Assembly (NCBI GenBank): GCA_029935135.1
Contig: JAOZKX010000036.1
Span: 1 to 10,804, forward strand
DNA: 10,804 nucleotides
Source: Desulfocapsa sp.
GTDB lineage: Bacteria; Desulfobacterota; Desulfobulbia; Desulfobulbales; Desulfocapsaceae
Direction of reading: 5' to 3'
The first letter of the stretch is position 1. Each line of letters begins with the position of its first letter. Under the pieces are notes generated by a model. That model saw only the letters and a program-made list of their open reading frames with translations. It ran no database searches and had not been told where the DNA came from. A program made the translations under genes and the position numbers. This document shows, in pieces, positions 1-7,889 of the stretch.

Positions 1-287
1 CTCCCAGCTGGTACTGCCAGGCCATGGGTATTGGCATTATTAAACAGATCTGTTCTTCGCTTATCAACCTTAAACCTGCGCACAGTAAGGGCACCAATCT
101 GCTCCACCCCGGAGTTCAATTGGTTCCCGGACCAGTCGTCGAGAAAAGATGAACAGCAACTGGTCAGGACTTCAACACGATGTCCCCGTTGTGCCAAACG
201 ATTGGAAACCTGCCAGGCAAGCTGCTCTGCCCCCCCTTTAAGATGTTCCCCAAACCATGGAATAACTATGGCAATGGGCTTTTTCAT
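1..287 (-). CDS. GT-B glycosyltransferase (family 4-like), N-terminal part, cut by the window edge
   Basis: The 95 visible codons start MKKPIAIVIPWFGEHLKGGAEQ and continue with a helix and strand pattern ending RGHRVEVLTS. A hydrophobic beta strand, a glycine-rich loop (K17-G18-G19-A20-E21) and then a second strand are the typical opening of the acceptor-side Rossmann domain of GT-B enzymes such as GT4 mannosyl- or rhamnosyltransferases. The nucleotide-sugar-binding C-terminal domain lies outside the window, so donor and linkage cannot be read. The ATG overlaps the stop of the upstream methyltransferase gene as ATGA, implying translational coupling. In this locus it probably extends the exported O-polysaccharide on the cytoplasmic face of the inner membrane, from a GDP-sugar made by the gmd genes (inference). 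A run of seven G covers codons 18-20. The family call is fairly safe; the exact role is unknown. Confidence 0.8.
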   Translation of the reverse strand, partial: MKKPIAIVIPWFGEHLKGGAEQLAWQVSNRLAQRGHRVEVLTSCCSSFLDDWSGNQLNSGVEQIGALTVRRFKVDKRRTDLFNNANTHGLAVPAG

Positions 288-1513
288 ACTTTATAACCGA
301 TAACTGCATAGTCTCGCGCACAGGAGAGCAGTTCATTGAGACGAACAGCAAGCTGTGGAGCCTCATCCTCGGGCAGACGCTGCTCTTCGTCATGGGGATG
401 GAGGAAGAGCAACTCAACTTTACAAAAGCCCCTGTACTCCATAAGAAACTGATGGGTTTCCGGATAGAGCGGGCGAAGATGGGTGGGATCTGCCCAAAAA
501 TTGCAGCCTCCCACCAGAAGGTTGCGTGGATTAGGTGTTTCAAATATTGCCACCCCACCAGGTTTTAAGACTCTCACAGATTCATCAAACAGAGCAACCC
601 GCGTATCAAAATCCAGATGCTCTATCAGATGAAACGATGTAATTGCCCCAAGACTGTTATCGGGGAGCGTACGCAGATAACTGAGCGCATCTTCTTCTTC
701 CACCTCAAAACCACGCTCCCGGCATTTTTCAACCAGTACACTGTTCAGATCCAGACCTTGCGCAGTAAAGCCCTCATCCTTCATCAGCTCCAGCCACTCC
801 CCGCGGCCACAGCCGATATCAAGAATTATCCGATTTTCCGTACCTGCGCCGGCTTCTTGAATAATGGGAATATATTCAAGCAAACGTTCCCTGATCTCTT
901 CTCGAGTACCTCGAAACTGATCTTCAAATGCGAGATACAGCGGGTCCAGGATATCAGGAACATTTGCATCTGCCAGAGCAGGCCCCCTTTCTGCAGAAGG
1001 ACCATCTGTCTGGTTGCGTAATTCTTCCAGGAGGATCGAAACCCTTCGTTCCTGAGTGACCAGACCTGTTTTTAGAAAATCAATGGTCATCAGTTTTTTC
1101 TCCAACTGGGCCATCTTTTTTTCCAAACGGGCAGTGTCACGATTCATCCCGTGAATGCCGTCCAGGGTAAGATGCTGACTGTGCAGTATGGCGCTGTTAA
1201 AATGTCGCTGTTGAATGGTAAAGATACGGCCCATTAAAGCTGTCGTTTTGGCAAGCAACCGACGAACAATTCTCTTTATGCCACTGCGACTGTGGAGTAT
1301 GGAACTCACTGCCGCCCCGGCATCAGCATTCTGTTTGGCTGCATTCAATGTTTCCTGTAACTGATCCCAGGAATAAGGATTGTTGATGATAAGACCTTCA
1401 TCCTGCGGAGAGCCCGTGGGATTGCCTTGTTTCCGGGCATTTTTTTTCAGTTCAAGGGCAATCTTCTCAAGAAGTTCCGATATATCAATATGAGGATTAT
1501 TTGTTTCCAGCAT
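284..1513 (-). CDS. Coiled-coil class I SAM-dependent methyltransferase, probable O-antigen chain-end (capping) methyltransferase
   Basis: 409 residues. Residues 1-120 are helical and polar. Residues about 121-165 form a charged heptad-like stretch (RLEKKMAQLEKKL) that looks like a coiled coil. The catalytic Rossmann domain follows from about 190: SAM motif I LDIGCGRGEWL (231-241), the acidic residue of the next strand in GLDLN (253-257), EEDAL (273-277), then HLIEHL (295-300), FETPNP (324-329) and DPTHLRP (342-348). This resembles the methyltransferase part of WbdD-type chain terminators, but no kinase domain is present. It lies directly after wzt, with 17-18 bases between them and only a weak GGAA-type ribosome site, and overlaps the next glycosyltransferase by 4 bases. 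By analogy with E. coli O8/O9a, it may methylate the non-reducing end of the glycan so that Wzt recognises it, with the coiled coil serving in oligomerisation or length control. The methyltransferase fold is seen; the capping role is inferred. It could instead methylate sugars internally. Confidence 0.85.
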   Translation of the reverse strand: MLETNNPHIDISELLEKIALELKKNARKQGNPTGSPQDEGLIINNPYSWDQLQETLNAAKQNADAGAAVSSILHSRSGIKRIVRRLLAKTTALMGRIFTIQQRHFNSAILHSQHLTLDGIHGMNRDTARLEKKMAQLEKKLMTIDFLKTGLVTQERRVSILLEELRNQTDGPSAERGPALADANVPDILDPLYLAFEDQFRGTREEIRERLLEYIPIIQEAGAGTENRIILDIGCGRGEWLELMKDEGFTAQGLDLNSVLVEKCRERGFEVEEEDALSYLRTLPDNSLGAITSFHLIEHLDFDTRVALFDESVRVLKPGGVAIFETPNPRNLLVGGCNFWADPTHLRPLYPETHQFLMEYRGFCKVELLFLHPHDEEQRLPEDEAPQLAVRLNELLSCARDYAVIGYKV

Positions 1514-1531
1514 AACTAGTTTCCAAAGGTT

Positions 1532-2761
1532 TTAGAGTGTAGAGACTTCAACCGTAACGGGTAAAGATGCAATACCAACAAACGAAGGTTCACTGCCAGA
1601 CACAACCTGCAGAGCAAGGCAGCAATCCCACCAATCACAATTTTCTTCCAGATGGGAGTCACCACCGTGGACAGCAACACAGACAGAATAATTCCCTGGC
1701 CCGATATGCAGTGGAAAGGAAAACACAAATTCGAGACATTCACCACCTTTTACTATCAGCTTTTTCTGGCCAAGATAGCTGGTATTCGTGCCATAGACAT
1801 CATTCCCCATTCTATCACGCAGAAGAATGCCAACTGCAGGATCATTGATATGTTCAGCAAACTCCACCTGACAGCTGAGAACCACATCCTCGCCCACCAG
1901 AAAAGTGCGCGCTGTTTTTCCGCCGTCATGACTTATATCCACAGCGATAATCCGGGCCTTGCCATTTCCGGAGCGGGTCATGGTCCGGCCATCATCTCCG
2001 GTCACCTGCTGAATCTCTTCATCGCTGCGCTTTCTGGCAATCACCGAATTATAATAATCAAGTACCGTATCGGGAACACCATCTCTTACAATATTACCAC
2101 CGTCAAGGAGAATTGCCCGTTTACAGAGAGACTTTACCGCTCCCGGATCATGGGAGACAAAGAGAAGAGTGGTCCCCAGATCGCGATACTCACGAATACG
2201 ACGAATACATTTATGCTGAAAATAGGCATCTCCCACAGACAGAGCCTCATCCACGATCAGGATATCAGGTCGTGTTACTGTGGCAGCACTAAAAGCCAGA
2301 CGAACCTGCATCCCTGTTGAATATACCCGCACAGGCTGCTCAAGATAATCGCCAAGCTCGGAAAACTCTTTTATTTTTGGGATCAGCTCCTGTGCCTCTT
2401 CATGGGTATAACCCATCATCTGACAGGTCATCATGGCGTTGACCCGACCAGTAAAATCCTGATGAAATCCCATTCCCAGTTCAAGCAGTGCTGCAACCCT
2501 GCCCTGCAACTGAACATTTCCCTCGGTGGGATTGGATGTACCGGTCAATAATTTTAACAGGGTTGATTTACCAGCACCATTCACACCTATAATGCCGAGG
2601 GACTCACCTTTTTCCAATTCAAAATGAAGATTACGCAATATCCATTTGGACTGATGGTTCTGGTAGCGTCCAAAGGTCATCCATTCAATAAGACGTGACC
2701 AGCGATTGGGATAGCGTTTATACTTTTTCCCCAGGTTTGTAACAACGATCTGACTGCTCAT
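1532..2761 (-). CDS. wzt: Polysaccharide ABC exporter, ATP-binding subunit Wzt with C-terminal glycan-recognition domain
   Basis: 409 residues. The nucleotide-binding domain occupies about 1-245, with Walker A GVNGAGKST (59-67), the family-typical signature VYSTGMQVRLAF (146-157, YSTGM in place of LSGGQ), Walker B ILIVDE (167-172) and the switch histidine in FVSHD (H204). The conserved N-terminal block KKYKRYPNRWSRLIEWM is also typical of O-antigen and teichoic acid exporters. After a polar linker (about 245-265), residues about 266-409 form the beta-rich domain found in Wzt proteins that read the chain terminus, including the DWWDC strand near the end. Its ATG overlaps the wzm stop as ATGA, so the two subunits are probably translationally coupled. 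Wzt energises export of undecaprenyl-linked O-polysaccharide by Wzm. The C-terminal domain makes a chain-end modification likely, matching the methyltransferase encoded next. Confidence 0.95.
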   Translation of the reverse strand: MSSQIVVTNLGKKYKRYPNRWSRLIEWMTFGRYQNHQSKWILRNLHFELEKGESLGIIGVNGAGKSTLLKLLTGTSNPTEGNVQLQGRVAALLELGMGFHQDFTGRVNAMMTCQMMGYTHEEAQELIPKIKEFSELGDYLEQPVRVYSTGMQVRLAFSAATVTRPDILIVDEALSVGDAYFQHKCIRRIREYRDLGTTLLFVSHDPGAVKSLCKRAILLDGGNIVRDGVPDTVLDYYNSVIARKRSDEEIQQVTGDDGRTMTRSGNGKARIIAVDISHDGGKTARTFLVGEDVVLSCQVEFAEHINDPAVGILLRDRMGNDVYGTNTSYLGQKKLIVKGGECLEFVFSFPLHIGPGNYSVCVAVHGGDSHLEENCDWWDCCLALQVVSGSEPSFVGIASLPVTVEVSTL

Positions 2762-3594
2762 AGCTGATCCACCATTTCATCTGCCAGTTTATGAAAGACA
2801 AAAAAACCAACAATAAGAGCCGTCACAGCACCGAGAAAATGAAGGATAAAATTGCTGGGATCCGGCCACCTTGAATAGAGGATAATATCCTGATAGGCCT
2901 GAACAAAGGCAGTCATCGGGTTGAACGGAAGCAGGGCCTGGGCCTCGGGCGGGATCATCGTCTGCACATAGACAATGGGGGTAAACCAGAACCAGAACTG
3001 AATAATAACATTAATAAACTGGCCAATATCTCGGAAAAAAACATTCACACTGGCAAGCATCACTCCAAAACCGACAACAAACATCTGCTGCACAACAATA
3101 AGCGGGATATACCCCAGAACAACCCAACCTGGAAACCGACCAGTAACGAGTAGAAACAGCATTAACAAACTGAAGATAATAACAAAATTGATAGTTGCCG
3201 AACAGAGGGCAATAACGGGCAGGGTAATGCGGGGAAAACTGACTTTTTTAAGAAGAGCAGCCTGTTCTATAAAAATATTTGGAAAACGGCTCAGCAGCTC
3301 AACAAAAAAGAGCCAGGGGAGCAACCCGGCACAGACAAAGAGTCCATAGGCCATGGTATCATCAATTCCAGGCAGTTTTGCCTGCATGACCCGTGAAAAG
3401 ATAACAGTATATATTGTGATCAGAGCCAGAGGATTGAGAATGGACCAGATACTGCCCAGGAGGGAGCCCATATAACGGATGCGAAACTCTCTGGCCACCA
3501 TACTGCGTACAAATCCGCGATAGTGGTAGAGGGCAACAAGACGTCCTTTAAAATCGCCAACCATAAGCTCAGGAAAGACCCTTGAGACAATCAC
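2758..3594 (-). CDS. wzm: Polysaccharide ABC exporter, membrane subunit Wzm
   Basis: 278 residues, of the ABC-2 type permease family used for O-antigen and capsule export. An amphipathic N-terminus (FVRSMVAREFRIRYMGSLLGSIW, about 28-50) precedes six likely membrane segments near residues 53-69, 82-100, 126-150, 157-183, 193-211 and 250-267. Family-typical patches are NPLALITIYTVIF, NVFFRDI (184-190), FWFTPIVY (202-209) and NPMTAF (225-230). It pairs with Wzt, whose ATG overlaps its stop. The start is uncertain. The upstream choice is a GTG that overlaps the previous gene by 26 bases. An in-frame ATG at position 3564 (residue 11) would begin 4 bases after the previous stop and leave 268 residues, closer to the usual family length, with an AAGGG about 14 bases before it. 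The protein forms the channel for the lipid-linked glycan in the inner membrane. Confidence 0.93.
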   Translation of the reverse strand: MIVSRVFPELMVGDFKGRLVALYHYRGFVRSMVAREFRIRYMGSLLGSIWSILNPLALITIYTVIFSRVMQAKLPGIDDTMAYGLFVCAGLLPWLFFVELLSRFPNIFIEQAALLKKVSFPRITLPVIALCSATINFVIIFSLLMLFLLVTGRFPGWVVLGYIPLIVVQQMFVVGFGVMLASVNVFFRDIGQFINVIIQFWFWFTPIVYVQTMIPPEAQALLPFNPMTAFVQAYQDIILYSRWPDPSNFILHFLGAVTALIVGFFVFHKLADEMVDQL

Positions 3595-4534
3595 TAACCA
3601 TCATCTCTGCTACTTCTTTCATGGAATATCTGGCCTTCCAGCCCAATTTCTTTTCTGCCTTTGCCGGATCGGCCAGGGATGTTTTGATATCTGTTGGTCG
3701 CAGCAGATCTGGATTCAACTCCACATGCTCCTTCCACTCCAGATCAAGGATAGAAAAAACCGTCTCAACCATCTCCTGCAGGCTGTAGGTTTTCCCGGTG
3801 GCAATGATGAAATCTTCGGCCCTGTCCTGCTGCATCATCAACCACATGGCTTCAACATATTCGGGAGCCCAGCCCCAGTCACGGTTTACTGAGATATTGC
3901 CAAGCTTCATCTTTTCCTGTAGACCGGCCTTAATGCGGCAGGCTTCATGAACAATTTTCTGCGTTACAAAACGAACGGGACGTAAGGGGGATTCATGATT
4001 AAAAAGCAGCCCGGTACAGGCAAAGAGATCATAGGCCTCCCGATAATTGGCCAACTGCCAGAATGCAGCGGCCTTGGCCACGGCATAGGGACTTCGTGGA
4101 CGAAAAGGTGTTTCCTCTGTGGCCCGCTCCCCGTCTGTATTACCAAAACACTCACTTGAACCGGCACTATAAAAACGAACAGGCAGTTCCAGCATACGGA
4201 TAGCTTCCAGCAGGTTTAAGGTGCCGACACTGATACTCTCATAGGTCTCCATGGGCTGACTAAAAGAAAGACCAACAGAACTCTGTCCGGCAAGATTATA
4301 AATCTCATCCGGCTGAACCTTCTGCAGCACCTGCAGGACACTGCGAAAATCAGTGGATGACACAGACTCTGTCTGTACCTCTTCCCGTATCCCCAAACGA
4401 ACAAGATTGGCAAATGAAGACATCTGCGCATCACGGGACGAACCCACAACTCTGTATCCCTTCTCAAGGAGGAGTCTGGCCAGATAGGCACCATCCTGCC
4501 CGGAAACGCCAAGTATAAGAGCTGTTTTACTCAT
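3569..4534 (-). CDS. Short Gmd-family SDR enzyme, probable GDP-6-deoxy-D-lyxo-4-hexulose reductase (Rmd role)
   Basis: 321 residues, an extended short-chain dehydrogenase. It has the NAD(P)-binding [11 protein letters not shown] (9-19), [12 protein letters not shown] (80-91), the active-site strand [10 protein letters not shown] (122-131), and Y150-A-V-A-K154 of the catalytic YxxxK pair in [15 protein letters not shown] and [14 protein letters not shown] correspond to blocks in the neighbouring Gmd. It lacks the Gmd [16 protein letters not shown] segment and a central insertion, so it is about 56 residues shorter. It overlaps gmd by 8 bases and precedes wzm, the position of the reductase in D-rhamnan clusters, so the simplest role is reducing the 4-keto product of Gmd to GDP-D-rhamnose. 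It nevertheless keeps the S/T-x-E arrangement (S126, E128) used by dehydratases, which is unlike the SSGDVYG of the P. aeruginosa Rmd as I recall it. A second dehydratase, or a reductase giving another epimer (GDP-6-deoxy-talose), is possible. Confidence 0.82.
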   Translation of the reverse strand: MSKTALILGVSGQDGAYLARLLLEKGYRVVGSSRDAQMSSFANLVRLGIREEVQTESVSSTDFRSVLQVLQKVQPDEIYNLAGQSSVGLSFSQPMETYESISVGTLNLLEAIRMLELPVRFYSAGSSECFGNTDGERATEETPFRPRSPYAVAKAAAFWQLANYREAYDLFACTGLLFNHESPLRPVRFVTQKIVHEACRIKAGLQEKMKLGNISVNRDWGWAPEYVEAMWLMMQQDRAEDFIIATGKTYSLQEMVETVFSILDLEWKEHVELNPDLLRPTDIKTSLADPAKAEKKLGWKARYSMKEVAEMMVSDCLKGLS

Positions 4535-5660
4535 TATAGGTGTTCACTCGAAACCCTTCATCTCTACAGAGGGCATCACGACGAGCCTCCTGCAGGTCAT
4601 AGCTGGCCATCTCGGCCACCAGTTCAGCAAAAGTGATCTTTGGAACCCAGCCAAGCTTTTCTTTGGCTTTCGTGGCATCGCCAAGAAGCGTTTCAACTTC
4701 AGTTGGCCGAAAATAACGGGGATCCACACGAACAATAACATCACCGGGTTGAACATGTTTGCTCGCATCCAGATCGTTCTTTCCTGTATTCTCAACGCTC
4801 TCAACTATGCCTTGTTCATCGACTCCTTCACCCTGCCACTTCAAAGTAATACCAAACTCCTTTGCCGCTGCATTGACAAAATCACGCACCGAATACTGGT
4901 GACCTGTGGCGATAACAAAATCTTCAGGTTTTTCCTGCTGCAGCATAAGCCACTGCATCTCCACATAGTCTTTGGCATGTCCCCAGTCTCGTTTGGCATC
5001 CATATTGCCGAGATGCACACTGTCCTTCAGACCCAGGACAATGCGGCTCAGGGCACGGGTAATTTTTCTGGTGACAAATGTTTCCCCGCGCACAGGGGAT
5101 TCATGATTAAATAAAATACCGTTACAGGCATAAATACCGTAGGCCTCACGATAATTCACAGTAATCCAGTAGGCATACAGTTTGGCCACGGCATATGGAG
5201 AGCGCGGATAAAAAGGGGTGGTCTCCGTTTGCGGAACTTCCTGCACCTTACCAAACAACTCTGAGGTTGATGCCTGATAGTAACGGGTTTTTTCAGCAAG
5301 ACCAATGGTACGAATAGCTTCTAGTATCCTCAATGCCCCAAGGGCATCTGAATTAGCGGTATATTCCGGTTCTTCAAAAGAGACGGCCACATGGGACTGG
5401 GCGGCAAGATTATACACTTCATCCGGCTGTACCTCCTGCAGGATATGAAGGAGACTGCTGGAATCAGTCATATCACCGTGGTGAAGAATGAACCTTCGTC
5501 CCTGATGATGCGGCCCCTCATAGAGATGATCTATCCGGTCGGTATTAAAGAGTGATGTACGGCGTTTAACACCATGGACCTCGTATCCTTTTTGCAATAA
5601 AAATTCGGCAAGATATGCTCCATCCTGTCCGGTTACTCCTGTTATTAATGCTTTTTTCAT
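4527..5660 (-). CDS. gmd: GDP-mannose 4,6-dehydratase
   Basis: 377 residues, full length for the family. It converts GDP-D-mannose to GDP-4-keto-6-deoxy-D-mannose in the cytoplasm, the branch point to GDP-D-rhamnose, GDP-L-fucose and related sugars. Visible features are the NADP-binding [15 protein letters not shown] (7-21), the [16 protein letters not shown] segment (32-47) that binds cofactor and contributes to tetramer contacts, [12 protein letters not shown] (84-95), the catalytic T132-S133-E134 in ASTSELFG, and Y156 with K160 in [23 protein letters not shown] and [15 protein letters not shown] are further family blocks. It opens the second gene block: a good ribosome site AAGGA (5670-5674) sits 9 bases before the ATG, downstream of a probable promoter. 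The next gene, a shorter paralogue, overlaps its end by 8 bases. Recognition is very secure; which final sugar it feeds depends on the neighbour. Confidence 0.97.
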   Translation of the reverse strand: MKKALITGVTGQDGAYLAEFLLQKGYEVHGVKRRTSLFNTDRIDHLYEGPHHQGRRFILHHGDMTDSSSLLHILQEVQPDEVYNLAAQSHVAVSFEEPEYTANSDALGALRILEAIRTIGLAEKTRYYQASTSELFGKVQEVPQTETTPFYPRSPYAVAKLYAYWITVNYREAYGIYACNGILFNHESPVRGETFVTRKITRALSRIVLGLKDSVHLGNMDAKRDWGHAKDYVEMQWLMLQQEKPEDFVIATGHQYSVRDFVNAAAKEFGITLKWQGEGVDEQGIVESVENTGKNDLDASKHVQPGDVIVRVDPRYFRPTEVETLLGDATKAKEKLGWVPKITFAELVAEMASYDLQEARRDALCRDEGFRVNTYNE

Positions 5661-5717
5661 TTATATATGTCCTTATCGAGCAATAATTGCCCCTGTAATT
5701 CATGAATATGTTAACGA

Positions 5718-5746
5718 TTTATAAACAAGAAATGAAGAGTTAGCAA
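5718..5746 (-). promoter_or_regulatory. Candidate sigma70-like promoter for the gmd block
   Basis: On the minus strand, TTGCTA (5746-5741, four of six matches to TTGACA) and TATAAA (5723-5718, five of six matches to TATAAT) are separated by exactly 17 bases. Transcription would begin near 5711, giving a leader of about 50 bases before the gmd ATG and its AAGGA ribosome site. The rest of the 5661-5827 gap is AT-rich and shows no ORF, riboswitch-like fold or clear operator repeat. Judged by eye from base matches only. Confidence 0.5.
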
Positions 5747-5766
5747 TCACCTATGCCAGAATGGGT

Positions 5767-5792
5767 AAAAAAAATAATCAACAGTTATTTTT
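5767..5792 (-). terminator. Weak possible terminator after the ligase-like gene
   Basis: On the minus strand an 8-base A/T-only stem (AAAAATAA with TTATTTTT) encloses a 7-base loop CTGTTGA and runs into a T tract. The shape is right for a factor-independent terminator, but a stem with no G-C pair would be weak, so it may only attenuate read-through into gmd. It sits about 36 bases past the ligase-like gene's stop and just before the candidate gmd promoter. Confidence 0.25.
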
Positions 5793-5827
5793 GGATAGTA
5801 CAATATCGATGAAAGCAGTGAAGATGG

Positions 5828-7885
5828 TCAAAGATACTCGGGTTCACTGACAGCCACCCCCAGATGTCTGGAATCCGCATTCATATTCTCCAGTTGTGGA
5901 CACCATGTTCTTGAAACATGGAAACGAATCCTGCTTTCCGCCTGTCCACCCTGAGTGGAAAGCATATATTCCCGTGTCACCTTTTCGGCAGTTTCAAAGA
6001 GATAGGTATCGATTAAGCGGCCATTGAGCGTCACATCCAACCGTATTGGCCGCTCGGCCAGGCGAGGGGCATAACAGGCAAAACCAAACTGCACAACTCC
6101 GGGATGCTGCATTCGTATCTCTGCCGCCCTGCCGCTCCAACGATAATATCCATCCTCCCCCCAGTCTTCCAGAGGATAAAACCCACTATATACTGCCCCA
6201 TTGCTCTCCTGTCCATACACCGGTAGTCCATATCGCTCAGCAAGGAGGTGCGACTGCATATTGCTTCCATAAACGATCGCCCCGGCAGCGACGGCAATGA
6301 AGGCCATGCCTACCAACAGACGACCGCTCTGCACCATCCATGGAACCTGGACTCTCCTATCTATCAGCATGGCATAACCAATAATGAGAATAAGGAGAAA
6401 CCAGATAGATGCAACATACTGCATAGACTGGGCCAGACCATAGGCATGAAACCCAAATATCACCATTAGCAGGACAAAACTCTGCAGACTCCGGTTTACA
6501 AAGGCATCATGGCCCAGTAACAGACAAATAAAAGAGATCAACAGAAGCCAAAGCCCAAGGCCGACCAGACCATTACTTGCACTGAGCTGAATATACAAAT
6601 TATGCGCTGTCTCCCAGTCAATCGTTGTCTGTCGACTTTTTGTAAAGTTTGAATCGGCAATGGCACCCATCACCTGCATATGCCAACGGTAGCTCTCATA
6701 GCCCAGGCCATAGAGAGGACTCTCAGCAACCAGGGCCAGAGATTCCTGCCACACCTTCAACCTCTCCTCTGGCGCTGCTATACTCTGTATTCTCTGCACA
6801 AGATACTCTGTTCTGGATAGGGTGGATTCCTCAGTGGATACCTGACGACTCTCACTCCCCAGACTCATCAGGAGAATCCCCCCTCCCAACAGGCAGCTGC
6901 AGACCAATCCAATACAGGCAACCCGAATGGTGGCAAGCCGCACATCCCGCCAGGAAATCACAGCCCCTGCTTTTCCATACAGCAATACGGCAAAACAGAA
7001 GAAACCAAGTAGAACAGAAAAAATCAGCCAACTGCTGCGGGATCCGGACAACAACAGACTGACAGCAACAAGAACAAGGAGTGTGCTCAAACCAGACAGA
7101 CGCAAGAATCCAGCTTTCCTGGTATTGAAAAAAAGGAGAAGAAAAGGGGTGCAGAGCACCATATATTCTGCAAACCAACCAGGGTTTCCAAGGACAGAAT
7201 GCAGACGTGCAACCCCGGAGGCATCTCGAAAATTTGGCCGGTACCAGGTGAGGGACATGATATCGAATTGATTCAATACCCCAAGTAAGCCTGCACCAAT
7301 CACACTTATGGCACAACCGGTGAAGATCCTTTTATATTTTCCCCCTGCTGCCGCCGTTTGGTTCAGCAAGCAGATAAAGAGAAAAAAGAGCAGAAGCCTG
7401 TTGACGGCGGCAACGCTGTAGAGAGGATTTTCCGGGCTAACAGAAAAGAGATAGTTACTGAAATCAAACACTCCCCACAGGGAAAGCCTTTGCAGAAAGA
7501 GAGAAAAGGGCAGCAACTGTAATGAAAGCAAGGCCAGCAGGATATAACAGGCAAAAAGAGTGACAACGCGCCCCCCTTTTGCTTCCCCCACGACTCTCCC
7601 TTTGGCGGCCAGAAAGAATTGGCAGCCAAGAAGAACAATCACAAACTCAAAAACATGATTATAGAGGGTGTATGACTGGAACCCATAGAGCGGCAGAGAA
7701 AGGCCAAGAAGCAAACAGAGCGGATTCAAGAGAGCGGGTCGAAACCAGATGCACAGTGCCAGGCCTCCTGCAAGCAACGACAAGCCCGTACCACTAACGC
7801 CGTGGCTATGCAGCGAGTATATCCTGACCACCAGATTAAAGAGGAGAAAAACGGCAACAAAAAAACTGATGATACGATTCAACAT
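5828..7885 (-). CDS. O-antigen ligase/polymerase-like (Wzy_C family) membrane protein with soluble C-terminal domain
   Basis: 685 residues from the ATG at 7885; an upstream in-frame TTG at 7900 would add five residues but lacks a sensible ribosome site. Residues 1-535 are highly hydrophobic, with about a dozen membrane segments. Ligase-family signs are RLHSVLGNPGWFAEYM (about 227-242), the GSRSSWLIF helix start (281-289), and a large periplasmic loop with RLKVWQESLALVAESPLYGLGYESY (about 375-399) ending in TAHNLYIQLSASNGLVGLGLW (426-446), the His-containing block typical of WaaL/Wzy_C proteins. Residues 541-685 are soluble and beta-rich, probably periplasmic, with GFYPLEDW, YYRWSGRAAEI, a late SRTWCP and DSRHLGVAV. 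It starts 4 bases after the WecA-like gene. Because export here uses Wzm/Wzt, which needs no Wzy polymerase, transfer of finished O-antigen to lipid A-core is the likelier role. Ligase and polymerase cannot be separated from sequence alone. Confidence 0.82.
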   Translation of the reverse strand: MLNRIISFFVAVFLLFNLVVRIYSLHSHGVSGTGLSLLAGGLALCIWFRPALLNPLCLLLGLSLPLYGFQSYTLYNHVFEFVIVLLGCQFFLAAKGRVVGEAKGGRVVTLFACYILLALLSLQLLPFSLFLQRLSLWGVFDFSNYLFSVSPENPLYSVAAVNRLLLFFLFICLLNQTAAAGGKYKRIFTGCAISVIGAGLLGVLNQFDIMSLTWYRPNFRDASGVARLHSVLGNPGWFAEYMVLCTPFLLLFFNTRKAGFLRLSGLSTLLVLVAVSLLLSGSRSSWLIFSVLLGFFCFAVLLYGKAGAVISWRDVRLATIRVACIGLVCSCLLGGGILLMSLGSESRQVSTEESTLSRTEYLVQRIQSIAAPEERLKVWQESLALVAESPLYGLGYESYRWHMQVMGAIADSNFTKSRQTTIDWETAHNLYIQLSASNGLVGLGLWLLLISFICLLLGHDAFVNRSLQSFVLLMVIFGFHAYGLAQSMQYVASIWFLLILIIGYAMLIDRRVQVPWMVQSGRLLVGMAFIAVAAGAIVYGSNMQSHLLAERYGLPVYGQESNGAVYSGFYPLEDWGEDGYYRWSGRAAEIRMQHPGVVQFGFACYAPRLAERPIRLDVTLNGRLIDTYLFETAEKVTREYMLSTQGGQAESRIRFHVSRTWCPQLENMNADSRHLGVAVSEPEYL

Positions 7886-7889
7886 ATTA

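Noticed and set aside
238-558. 106-codon minus-strand frame covering the end of the methyltransferase gene and the start of the next gene
   Set aside because: It runs out of frame through the methyltransferase and GT-B glycosyltransferase genes, both of which have recognisable motifs in their own frames.
1652-2320. 222-codon plus-strand open frame
   Set aside because: It lies wholly opposite wzt, whose protein has all ABC ATPase motifs; its translation shows no family motif and looks like an antisense shadow.
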